In this document: positions 17,250 through 24,492 of the stretch, one piece after another | How the letters are laid out: each line of letters begins with the position of its first letter | Numbering within the stretch: position 1 is the stretch's first letter | From: Devosia sp. MC521 | GTDB taxonomy: Bacteria > Pseudomonadota > Alphaproteobacteria > Rhizobiales > Devosiaceae | Reading direction: 5' to 3' | Length of the DNA: 64,000 nucleotides | Assembly: GCF_014127105.1 (NCBI RefSeq) | Contig: NZ_CP059902.1 | Span: forward strand, 3,006,001 to 3,070,000 | Notes under the pieces: model-generated | The model's database searches: none | Told to the model about the DNA's origin: nothing | The model's input: the letters and a program-made list of their open reading frames with translations, nothing else | Position numbers and translations under genes: made by a program

Positions 17250-18383
17250 ATGACCGACCTATCGCGCCGCCTCCGCGAACCTCTCCCCCTTGTGCTACTG
17301 GTCTTAGCTGTCGCTGGCTGGATTGCTTTCGTAGCCATGTGGATCAACGCAGGCCTTTCGGACCGCCAACAGCAGGAGACATTGGCCCTGCTCACAAGCG
17401 AGCGCGATCAGCTATCCGCCACCCTGGCGGAGCGTGACCGCACCCATGGGCAAATTGCGCAAGCCAATGCCAAGCTTTTGGATGTTGAACAACAGTTGGG
17501 CTCGGTGAGCACCGCGTTCACGGCAGCTTCAACCGAACTCGAGGCCCGCCAGAATGAGTTGGCACAGGCCGTCACACACCTCGAAGACACCAAATCTGCA
17601 ACGCAGGGCCTGATCCAACAGGCTGACGCCGCCAAACAATTGCTCAATGAAGCCGCGTCGCGGCAAGCCTCTATCCAGGCAGAGACCGAGTCAGCATCAC
17701 GTCAGCTCAGCGAAGTAGACACGCGCTTAACGGAGGCGCGTCGACAGGAGCAGACGGCAACAACCAATGTTGCGCAAATGGCCCAAGAGGTCGCAACGAA
17801 CTCAGCAACTCTTGCGGACCTTCAGTCCGAACTACAGTCCTCGCGAACCGAGCTCCTTGAGGCTCAGGACCGCCTAGCACAAGCAAAGCTCGCGACGGAA
17901 ACGGCGAACACGGCTGCACAAGAGGCTCAGGCTAAACTGGCAGATCTGACGCAGGCAAAGACCACTCTTGAAACACAGGTCGCGGCCTATTCAGAGCAGC
18001 TCACAACACTCCAACCGCAGGTCGAAGAGCTGACGCGGAACCTTACGCAACGCTCAACGGCGTTGCAGAGCGTCGAAACCAATATCGCTCAGGCCATAGC
18101 GCCGAGCCTAAATGGCACGACATACGAAACACCGAGCGGGCTCAAACTGACATTGCTCGATACCGGCAGCTTCACGCTCTCCGATAGTCTCAACCGCCAA
18201 GTTTCTGGAAGCTTTGTTATGGCAGAGGGAGAATTGACCTTAAGCGAGGCCAGTGGACGGCTGGGCGCAGCCCAGTTCCCGATGACCTGCCCTTACTCAG
18301 AAACCGAAGATGGCTTCACACTTGGCCAAGCTGAGGGCTGCGTCTTGTCTGATCTTACTTTTGCCAGATCAGAACCGCTCTAA
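17250..18383 (+). CDS. membrane-anchored coiled-coil protein of unknown function
   Basis: A 377-residue protein I do not recognise. One membrane helix near the N-terminus (about 14-34, LVLLVLAVAGWIAFVAMWIN) is followed by a coiled coil from about 40 to 280 that is rich in Ala, Gln, Glu and Thr with heptad repeats. A small globular C-terminal domain (about 285-377, LNGTTYETPSGLKLTLLDTG) contains two cysteines (MTCPYSE and GCVLSDL). The topology predicts a short cytoplasmic N-terminus and a periplasmic body. It overlaps the convergent CheY-like gene by 4 bases. A cell-envelope structural role near ctrA is only a guess. Confidence 0.75.
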   Translation: MTDLSRRLREPLPLVLLVLAVAGWIAFVAMWINAGLSDRQQQETLALLTSERDQLSATLAERDRTHGQIAQANAKLLDVEQQLGSVSTAFTAASTELEARQNELAQAVTHLEDTKSATQGLIQQADAAKQLLNEAASRQASIQAETESASRQLSEVDTRLTEARRQEQTATTNVAQMAQEVATNSATLADLQSELQSSRTELLEAQDRLAQAKLATETANTAAQEAQAKLADLTQAKTTLETQVAAYSEQLTTLQPQVEELTRNLTQRSTALQSVETNIAQAIAPSLNGTTYETPSGLKLTLLDTGSFTLSDSLNRQVSGSFVMAEGELTLSEASGRLGAAQFPMTCPYSETEDGFTLGQAEGCVLSDLTFARSEPL

Positions 18384-18748
18384 GCAGAGAGCAATTGCGG
18401 GTCGAATTTGATCTCTAGGAACTGCCGATCGAAGGGCTTCATCATGTAGTCATTGGCTCCCGCCTTTAGGGCGAGGGCAATGGCCCCAATGTCGTGCTCG
18501 ACTGTGCAATATATCACCCGAGGCTTTTCACCACCGACATAGGTGCGCAAAAGCTTGATGAATTCGAGGCCACTCATGATGGGCATGTGCCAGTCTACCA
18601 GCACGGCATCAGGCATGGTCTCGCGACATTTCTCGATTGCCTCCTGACCATCCTCGGCCTCGTCGACAATATAGTCGAGATCTTCCAGGATCCTGCGGGC
18701 AACCTTACGGACGACGCTAGAGTCATCAACGATTAGGCACGTGCGCAT
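18380..18748 (-). CDS. CheY-like single-domain response regulator
   Basis: Stand-alone receiver of 122 residues with no output domain. Key residues are complete: the acidic pair D8/D9 (LIVDDSS), phospho-acceptor D52 (VLVDWHMPIMSG), Thr in YCTVEHD and Lys in MMKPFD. It lies directly downstream of chpT on the same strand. ChpT passes phosphate to CtrA and CpdR in Caulobacter. This protein does not look like CpdR (the N-terminal and alpha-1 sequences differ), but it could be another ChpT partner or a phosphate sink. A terminator-like hairpin ends exactly at its start codon, so its expression may differ from chpT. Confidence 0.9.
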   Translation of the reverse strand: MRTCLIVDDSSVVRKVARRILEDLDYIVDEAEDGQEAIEKCRETMPDAVLVDWHMPIMSGLEFIKLLRTYVGGEKPRVIYCTVEHDIGAIALALKAGANDYMMKPFDRQFLEIKFDPQLLSA

Positions 18749-18780
18749 AAAAAAGCCCCAGAACGAATGTCGTTCCGGGG
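18749..18780 (-). terminator. terminator-like hairpin between chpT and receiver gene
   Basis: On the minus strand CCCCGGAACGA, loop CAT, TCGTTCTGGGG (18756-18780, one mismatch) is followed by C and six T (18749-18754). The T run abuts the ATG of the receiver gene, and GGGG of the stem is its only possible ribosome binding site. It may act as a partial terminator or attenuator. Confidence 0.7.
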
Positions 18781-18812
18781 ACTATGCAGTCTAACTGGTT
18801 GGCGAAAGGTTA

Positions 18813-19517
18813 TTAAGCCTGCTCAGGCGCCGTATTTCCTGCAGTCTCAGCCGATTTCATCTTTGGCGTTGCAGTAAAATAGAACTGCTCATTTTCAAGA
18901 CCAATTGTCAGTTCCATATCGGTCATGCGCGCGAGGAGGCCCGTATAGAAGGGCTGAATGCCACGCGCATCAACATAACCCTCTTCAGGAATGCCCATAA
19001 CCAGACCCGCGGCTCCCGCAGGGACCAATGTGCGCTGACGCTTTTCGGTGTCGCTCTTAGAATAAAACTCAAACTTTTCTTCGCCGGTCCCACCAGAAAT
19101 CTTGGCGGTCACCTGACCACCGCGCGGCACCGAACCTGCTGCGATCAGCAGCATGTTCATGAAGAGCTTTGCCTTGTGCTTTGGCAGCAGGATCAGTGGC
19201 ACATTCCACTCAAGATCGGCCTTTTCGACCTCGAACAGAATGCGCGCAACGCGTTCGCATTCGCGTGTGTCGATATCGGTGCCCGAAGTGGACGACGCGC
19301 CATAAGCCAAACGAGCGAACTCAAGCTTTGCCCGGCTCTGCGTGGCCGCGTTGGCGATCAAATCGCGCGCGCCTTCCGCCATTTCACCCTGCGAAGGGTC
19401 TGCAAGCACTTCTAGGCCATTACCAATTGCGCCAATGGGATTGATGAGATCGTGGCAAACGCGCGAGCAAAGCATAGCCGCCAGATCAGTTGCATTGAGC
19501 TCAATGATATCGGCCAT
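18813..19517 (-). CDS. chpT: histidine phosphotransferase ChpT
   Basis: Dimeric phosphotransferase that relays phosphate from the hybrid kinase CckA to CtrA and CpdR. The DHp-like helix carries the phospho-histidine H22 in CSRVCHDLINPIGAIGNGLE, and a degenerate ATPase-like domain follows (about 100-225, KLFMNMLLIAAGSVPRGGQV). The start at 19517 (MADIIELNATDL) matches the family; the frame extends upstream to 19622 but that part overlaps the region before the YHS gene and is not conserved-looking. The 234 residues are near the usual length. The C-terminal tail is Ala/Glu-rich. CckA is not in this window. Confidence 0.93.
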   Translation of the reverse strand: MADIIELNATDLAAMLCSRVCHDLINPIGAIGNGLEVLADPSQGEMAEGARDLIANAATQSRAKLEFARLAYGASSTSGTDIDTRECERVARILFEVEKADLEWNVPLILLPKHKAKLFMNMLLIAAGSVPRGGQVTAKISGGTGEEKFEFYSKSDTEKRQRTLVPAGAAGLVMGIPEEGYVDARGIQPFYTGLLARMTDMELTIGLENEQFYFTATPKMKSAETAGNTAPEQA

Positions 19518-19585
19518 GCGCCTATGCTCCAAAGCTTTATGAGGAATCAGTTCAGGGGAAGAATAAAGGTCGTTTGTCGAACGCA

Positions 19586-20086
19586 CTACCGTATTGAAAG
19601 CGTTTTGGACAATGTGACCCAATGTTCAGCGCCTTTTAAGGCTGCTGCATCTGGGGCTAAGAGGAATGCTTCCCGATTAGCCGCCGAATAGAATAAGAAC
19701 AACCGCCCTTTAAAAACGGTGTAGATTTTGGGATCGGCATCAGAAACGAAGCCTCGTGCCATGCTCATGCCACCATGCCCCCCATATTGTGGGGAGTAGA
19801 CTTCGGGATGGCCCATAAACACCTGCATATTTGCCTCGTTGGCAAACTGCCAGGGCACCCCCATCCAAGTGTACTCATACTGAGGCTGACCTTTTAATGG
19901 TGCAGGATCAGTAAAATAGGAGACAGGATCCATGCCCTCAATGGCAACGCCAGTGAGGGGATCGGTGAGAATATAGGTGACGAGTGATTGCGCCTGTGCA
20001 GGCGCAAAAACGGCCGAAACCAGCCAGAAGAATGGCAGGAAGGCGGCGATCATGGTTAAGTTTTGTTTAGAGGTTTGCTTCATCAT
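19586..20086 (-). CDS. secreted YHS domain protein
   Basis: Predicted periplasmic protein of about 166 residues with a signal peptide (a hydrophobic stretch FLPFFWLVSAVFAPAQAQ) and a YHS-type fold: VAIEGMDPVSYFTDPAPLKG, YEYTWMGVPWQFANEANMQV, then FMGHPEVYSPQYGGHGGMSM. YHS domains often bind metals; the Met/His-rich GGHGGMSM part may be relevant. The start is MM at 20086/20083; no clear ribosome binding site is seen, and the frame extends to 20158. It ends 69 bases upstream of chpT on the same strand, but it is not known to act with it. Substrate unknown. Confidence 0.82.
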   Translation of the reverse strand: MMKQTSKQNLTMIAAFLPFFWLVSAVFAPAQAQSLVTYILTDPLTGVAIEGMDPVSYFTDPAPLKGQPQYEYTWMGVPWQFANEANMQVFMGHPEVYSPQYGGHGGMSMARGFVSDADPKIYTVFKGRLFLFYSAANREAFLLAPDAAALKGAEHWVTLSKTLSIR

Positions 20087-20182
20087 GAGGACGATCGAGT
20101 GGCAGGCCGGCGCATCTCCAGTGTGGCGGCAAGACCTTAAAGTCTTCGTAAGACGCATGCCTCGAATAAGGGAGTTTTATGT

Positions 20183-20752
20183 ATGTTCAAGCGCCTAACC
20201 CAGCTGGCAGCGTTTTTAGCCGCAGTGGCGCTGTCCCCCGCTCCCACTTATGCACAGGGTTCTCTCAGCGATACTTACTCTGGTCAGGAACTTGTCGAGA
20301 GCGGACAGCAATTCTTTGGCAGTGCCGCCCAGGGCCTCGCCTCGGTTGTTGAGAAGGCAGTGAGCCAGTTTGGCCTGCCAAATGGCTACGTTCTCGGCGA
20401 GGAAGCTGGCGGCGCACTGTTCCTCGGCGCTAAATATGGTGAGGGTGTCGTTCACACCCGCAATGCCGGTCAGTTCCAGATCTATTGGCAGGGTCCAAGC
20501 ATCGGCTTCGACATTGGCGGCGATGGCTCCAAGGTCATGATGCTGGTCTATAACCTCAATAATGTTCAGGAAATTCTTGGACGTTATCCGGGCGTCGATG
20601 GCTCCGCCTATGTGTTTGGCGGCTTCGGCATGACTGTCACCAAGCGCGACAATGTTGTGATCGTTCCAATCCGCTCCGGTGTCGGTGCGCGCCTTGGAAT
20701 TAACGTTGGCTATCTCAACTTCACAGCCCAACCCACCTGGAATCCCTTCTAG
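20183..20752 (+). CDS. secreted DUF1134 family protein
   Basis: An exported protein of 189 residues with a signal peptide ending near PAPTYAQ. The DUF1134 body is Gly-rich and strand-rich (LPNGYVLGEEAGGALFLGAK, GPSIGFDIGGDGSKVMMLVY, VIVPIRSGVGARLGINVGYL). This family is widespread in Hyphomicrobiales and has no assigned function; the fold resembles the Ysc84/SYLF lipid-binding group. AAGGGAG precedes the ATG. It is divergent from the YHS gene, with about 97 bases between starts. A long hairpin follows it. Confidence 0.88.
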   Translation: MFKRLTQLAAFLAAVALSPAPTYAQGSLSDTYSGQELVESGQQFFGSAAQGLASVVEKAVSQFGLPNGYVLGEEAGGALFLGAKYGEGVVHTRNAGQFQIYWQGPSIGFDIGGDGSKVMMLVYNLNNVQEILGRYPGVDGSAYVFGGFGMTVTKRDNVVIVPIRSGVGARLGINVGYLNFTAQPTWNPF

Positions 20753-20770
20753 ATAGGCCCCTCCCCTTTA

Positions 20771-20798
20771 ATCAAGCCGAAGCGCGCTTTGGCTTGAT
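20771..20798 (+). terminator. terminator-like hairpin after DUF1134 gene
   Basis: ATCAAGCC (20771-20778) pairs with GGCTTGAT (20791-20798), with a further AAGCGCGCTT palindrome inside. There is no T run, so it may be a factor-assisted terminator or a mRNA-end stabiliser. Confidence 0.5.
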
Positions 20799-20915
20799 CA
20801 TGACGGCGGCTCAAATTCTCGCTAAGATTGGGGAACGCCAAAGGCTATAACGCCTTGTAGAATTGCTGTGTCCGGGTGCACCTCGAGCTCTCAGCGCAGC
20901 CGGAGAGTTGGCTTT

Positions 20916-21812
20916 ATGTTGGTCGAGAATATTATGTACTTCGTTTTAGGCCTGCTGATTGCAGGGTTGATGGCCTTGGTCATCATGCCCGCAGTCTGGC
21001 GCCGCGCAGTACGCCTGACCAAGCGCCGAATTGAAGCTGCCACGCCAATCTCCATGGCCGAGTTTCGGGCTGATAAAGATCATTTGCGCGCCGACTTCGC
21101 CCTACAAACGCGCCGCCTTGAACTCACAATCGAAAGTCTGCGCCAGCGTCTTTCTGAACAATTGGGCGACGTTGCTCAAGCGCGTGTTGACGCAGTTCAG
21201 ATCAGGACGGAACGCGAGCAACACGCCGCCTTTAGCGCTGAAGGCGAAAAGCGGGAGTCCCTGCTGCGGGCGCGCGTCGCCGAGCTGGAAAAAGAAGTCG
21301 CAAGCCTCAATTTTGATCTTAGACGCTTTAGCCGTGGCGAAACTGAGCCCCGTGAGCAAGCCACGCCCATTGAGCTGAGCGAAGCCGAGGCCAGCTTGAA
21401 TCGCGCAGAAATGCGCCTGAACGCGATTTTGACCAAGCCCTCAAAGGCCGACGAAGTCGAAACAGGGCAAAGTCTGCTGGCGGACGAATTGTCTAGCCTT
21501 GAGGCGTCCGACGCATTGCGCAAGCAGGTCTTGGCACTCGAAACCAGCATTAACGAAACTTGGGCGAGCGATGATTTCGATGAAGCGGTGCTTCGCCGCG
21601 AATTGATGGATGTTGCCAGCGGCATCAGCCGCTTGGTCTATGCCGCCGAAGAAAAACCAGCTGCCACCATCATCGAAGAAAGCCTGTTTGATCGTATCAA
21701 ACGCTTTGCCGACGATGGCGAAACCGAAGATCTCCTGCCCGCACCAGCTGTCACCCAGCGCGGAACAGTGACAGATCGGCTGGCCGCACTGCGCGAGCTG
21801 CGCGGCAACTAA
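20916..21812 (+). CDS. membrane-anchored helical protein of unknown function
   Basis: A 298-residue protein with one N-terminal membrane helix (IMYFVLGLLIAGLMALVIMP), a basic stretch (RRAVRLTKRRIEAA), the motif PISMAEFRADKDHLRADFAL, and a long helical cytoplasmic region (about 50-150) rich in Glu, Arg, Leu and Ala. The C-terminal part (about 190-298) is acidic and also helical. Proteins with this MAEFRADKD-type segment are common in Hyphomicrobiales, with no role I can name. The ATG at 20916 is preceded by GGAGAG; an upstream in-frame start at 20868 gives a Ser/Arg-rich extension that is less likely. Confidence 0.8.
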   Translation: MLVENIMYFVLGLLIAGLMALVIMPAVWRRAVRLTKRRIEAATPISMAEFRADKDHLRADFALQTRRLELTIESLRQRLSEQLGDVAQARVDAVQIRTEREQHAAFSAEGEKRESLLRARVAELEKEVASLNFDLRRFSRGETEPREQATPIELSEAEASLNRAEMRLNAILTKPSKADEVETGQSLLADELSSLEASDALRKQVLALETSINETWASDDFDEAVLRRELMDVASGISRLVYAAEEKPAATIIEESLFDRIKRFADDGETEDLLPAPAVTQRGTVTDRLAALRELRGN

Positions 21813-21815
21813 ACC

Positions 21816-22163
21816 TTAGAGCTTTGCGATCTCGATCGTGCGCAGCAGTGTGCCAGTGCTCGAATCGTAAACATTGAGCAGCGTGCTTTCGCCTGCGCGA
21901 TAGGTCACCTGAACTGTGCCGTCGATATTAAGTGAAGAGAGAACTTCGCTGCCGACAGGCACGCTGACAGTGGCGACGGTGGCAGGCGGCGGTGCGTCGC
22001 GCATCACGCGATAGACAATTGCAAAGCCAATCGCCATAAAGCCCAACAACATTATGCTGATCGACCATGCGAACGATCGGCGTGCTTTGCCAAACGCAGC
22101 CTTGGCTTCTGGCGACAATTCCATGTCGGCATTATCGGGCTGGTTCTGATCAGGATTACTCAT
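21816..22163 (-). CDS. small membrane protein divergent from rluD-like gene
   Basis: A 115-residue protein of unknown function. It has an acidic N-terminus (MSNPDQNQPDNADMELSPEA), one membrane helix at about 32-52 (FAWSISIMLLGFMAIGFAIV), and a strand-rich outer part (VSVPVGSEVLSSLNIDGTVQ then LLNVYDSSTGTLLRTIEI). The ATG at 22163 overlaps the ATG of the pseudouridine synthase in the sequence CATG. The frame runs further upstream across that gene, but those residues are antisense. The same pairing with an RluA-family gene appears in related bacteria as I recall it, so it may be conserved. Confidence 0.75.
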   Translation of the reverse strand: MSNPDQNQPDNADMELSPEAKAAFGKARRSFAWSISIMLLGFMAIGFAIVYRVMRDAPPPATVATVSVPVGSEVLSSLNIDGTVQVTYRAGESTLLNVYDSSTGTLLRTIEIAKL

Positions 22164-23190
22164 GGCTGACGATACCGATTTCGAGGTTGAGGGCGAGCCC
22201 GTAGAAATTTCTATAGACGAAACACTTGCCGGTGGTCGCCTCGACGCTGTTCTGGCCAAGGAACATGACGTCCTTAGCCGTAGCCGCATCAAAGAACTCA
22301 TTCTCGGCGGCGCTGTTTCTATCGACGGCAAGCCCGTAAGCCAACCCAATTATCGGCTAAAGGCCGGTGAAACTATTGTGCTTCAGGCCCCGCCTCCGGA
22401 AGATCCAGAGCCACAGGGCGAAAATATCCCGCTCGAAATCCTGTATGAGGACAATCACCTCATCGTCATTAACAAGCCAGTTGGCATGGTTGTGCACCCA
22501 GCGCCCGGCTCGCCGAACGGAACGCTTGTCAACGCGCTGATCTACCATTGCGGAGACAGTCTCAAAGGCATTGGCGGCGTCAAACGGCCCGGCATTGTCC
22601 ACCGTCTGGACAAAGACACGTCCGGCGTCATGGTCGCCGCAAAAACCGAGAAGGCGCACAAGCACCTTTCCGCTCAGTTTGCGGACCATGGGCGCACCGG
22701 TCCCCTGCACCGTGCCTATATCGCCTTCGCTTGGGGCACCACCCAATCAGGTCTGGGCACCGTCGATGCTCCATTGGGCCGCGATCCGGGCAATCGACTG
22801 AAACAGGCGGTGTTGAAGAGCGGGCGCGAAGCGATCACCCATTACGCTGTGGAAGCGCGCTATGGCGGCGAGGGCTGGGATGTGACACGCATTCAGTGTC
22901 AGCTTGAAACGGGCCGCACCCATCAGATCCGTGTGCACATGACCCACATCGGCCATCCCCTCGTGGCCGATCAGCTTTACGCGCCCGGCTACGCGACCAA
23001 AGTCAATCGTTTGCCCGAAGAGTTGGCAGATATCGTCCGCACTTTAGGTCGACAGGCGCTTCACGCGGCCGAGTTGGGCTTTGAACATCCCGCCACTGGC
23101 GAGGAAATGATGTTCGATGCCGAACTCCCTGATGATTTGGCTGAACTGGAAGAAGCGCTGCAAGTCTATGACAAGGCGCTAGCGCGATAG
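22162..23190 (+). CDS. RluA-family pseudouridine synthase (RluD-like)
   Basis: Converts uridines to pseudouridine in 23S rRNA; RluD acts on positions in helix 69. An S4 RNA-binding domain is N-terminal (GGRLDAVLAKEHDVLSRSRI, KELILGGAVSIDGKPV). The catalytic domain has the RluA signature HRLDKDTSGVMVAAKT with the catalytic Asp, and GRTHQIRVHMTHIGHPLVAD later. The length of 342 residues fits RluD. AGGA precedes the ATG. The start codon overlaps the start of the divergent small membrane protein. Assignment to RluD rather than RluC rests on the S4 domain and overall pattern and is not certain. Confidence 0.92.
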   Translation: MADDTDFEVEGEPVEISIDETLAGGRLDAVLAKEHDVLSRSRIKELILGGAVSIDGKPVSQPNYRLKAGETIVLQAPPPEDPEPQGENIPLEILYEDNHLIVINKPVGMVVHPAPGSPNGTLVNALIYHCGDSLKGIGGVKRPGIVHRLDKDTSGVMVAAKTEKAHKHLSAQFADHGRTGPLHRAYIAFAWGTTQSGLGTVDAPLGRDPGNRLKQAVLKSGREAITHYAVEARYGGEGWDVTRIQCQLETGRTHQIRVHMTHIGHPLVADQLYAPGYATKVNRLPEELADIVRTLGRQALHAAELGFEHPATGEEMMFDAELPDDLAELEEALQVYDKALAR

Positions 23191-23410
23191 TCACCAGACT
23201 GTGTCGGAACAATATCCAAACACTAGGAGTTCTGCCTAGTCGGCAAAGTTCGGTTCGCATTGAGAGGATTGTGCGCGGCATCGCGTTCAGTCCTCTTAAA
23301 TTTGCCAAACTGTGTCCTATATTGAGGCTACATCCACTTCTGTGCCGACATGGATGGGAGTGGTATTTCTGCCCGCGATAAGTGGGGGATGCTGAAAGGG
23401 GTGCGTATAA

Positions 23411-24280
23411 ATGGCCCAGACCAATTTGCCTGTGCTCTCGTCTGAGGGAGGCTTGAGCCGTTATCTTCAAGAAATTCGGAAGTTCCCAATGTTGGAACCC
23501 GATGAAGAATACATGCTCGCCAAACGCTATAAAGAACACACAGATCCTGCCGCGGCGCAAAAGCTGATCACCAGCCATTTGCGCCTCGTCGCCAAAATTG
23601 CCATGGGTTACCGCGGCTACGGCTTGCCAATTTCGGAAGTAATTTCAGAGGGCAATGTCGGTCTTATGCATGCGGTTAAGCGTTTTGAGCCCGAAAAAGG
23701 GTTCCGCTTGGCCACCTATGCCATGTGGTGGATCAGAGCTGCGATCCAAGAATATGTCCTGCGCTCTTGGAGCTTGGTCAAAATCGGTACGACCGCTGCG
23801 CAAAAGCGCTTGTTCTTCAACCTTCGCAAGGTGAAGGGGCAAATTGCGGCGCTCGAGGATGGCGCGCTCCACCCTGATCAGATCAAGCAAATCGCGACAA
23901 CGCTCAAGGTCACCGAAGCCGATGTGGTCCAGATGAACGCTCGCCTTTCCGGTGACGCGTCGCTGAACTCGCCCATGCGCGCTGACGAAGGTTCTTCAGA
24001 GTGGCAGGACTGGCTTGTCGATGACACGCCAGATCAGGAAACCACGCTTGGCGAGACCGAGGAATACACCGAACGCATGGGCTATTTGAACCAGGCGATG
24101 GAAGTCCTTAACGATCGCGAACGTGCCATCTTCCAGGCCCGCCGCCTCAAGGAAAGTCCCTCAACGCTTGAGGAATTGGCCCAGCAATATGACGTGAGCC
24201 GCGAGCGTATTCGCCAGATCGAAGTGCGTGCATTTGAAAAAGTGCAAGAAGCAGTTCAACAGGCTGCTCGAACTCAATAA
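23411..24280 (+). CDS. rpoH: heat-shock sigma factor RpoH
   Basis: Alternative sigma-32 that directs transcription of chaperone and protease genes. Region 2 shows YRGYGLPISEVISEGNVGLM and FRLATYAMWWIRAAIQEYVL. The RpoH-specific box appears as QKRLFFNLRKVKGQIAALED. Region 4 ends with ELAQQYDVSRERIRQIEVRA. The length of 289 residues is normal. A 220-base upstream gap suggests its own promoter. FtsH, the protease that degrades RpoH in other bacteria, is the next gene. Many Hyphomicrobiales carry more than one rpoH; only one is visible here. Confidence 0.96.
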   Translation: MAQTNLPVLSSEGGLSRYLQEIRKFPMLEPDEEYMLAKRYKEHTDPAAAQKLITSHLRLVAKIAMGYRGYGLPISEVISEGNVGLMHAVKRFEPEKGFRLATYAMWWIRAAIQEYVLRSWSLVKIGTTAAQKRLFFNLRKVKGQIAALEDGALHPDQIKQIATTLKVTEADVVQMNARLSGDASLNSPMRADEGSSEWQDWLVDDTPDQETTLGETEEYTERMGYLNQAMEVLNDRERAIFQARRLKESPSTLEELAQQYDVSRERIRQIEVRAFEKVQEAVQQAARTQ

Positions 24281-24284
24281 TAAG

Positions 24285-24309
24285 CAGTGCCCCTTGCTTT
24301 GGGGCACTG
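24285..24309 (+). terminator. terminator-like hairpin after rpoH
   Basis: CAGTGCCCC (24285-24293) pairs perfectly with GGGGCACTG (24301-24309) around a 7-base loop. No T run follows, so termination efficiency is uncertain. A second hairpin, CTGGAC/GTCCAG, lies at 24380-24396. Confidence 0.6.
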
Positions 24310-24414
24310 ATCAACAAGGGTGCACGATCCGAAATACCGGCGAGTTGCGATTTTCATTAACGCTCTCGCTACAAAAAGACTGGACATCTCGTCCAGAACG
24401 GAACAGGCATCACC

Positions 24415-24443
24415 CTTGTAACACCCCACGCGGGGACTTACAT
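24415..24443 (+). promoter_or_regulatory. possible heat-shock type promoter of ftsH
   Basis: CTTGTAA (24415-24421), 16 bases, then TTACAT (24438-24443), about 50 bases before the ftsH start. The CTTG -35 core resembles alphaproteobacterial RpoH promoters, and GC-rich sequence around CCCCACGCGGGG lies between the two boxes. The -10 match is weak. Confidence 0.4.
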
Positions 24444-24492
24444 TTGCCCAATACCCGGCGCTCTCCGCGTCGGCCTCTCCGGGACAGGATTA

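Noticed and set aside
23190-23410. rpoH promoter CTTAAA-N17-TATATT
   Set aside because: The -35 agrees poorly with both housekeeping and heat-shock consensus. The gap probably holds the rpoH promoter, but its position cannot be fixed.
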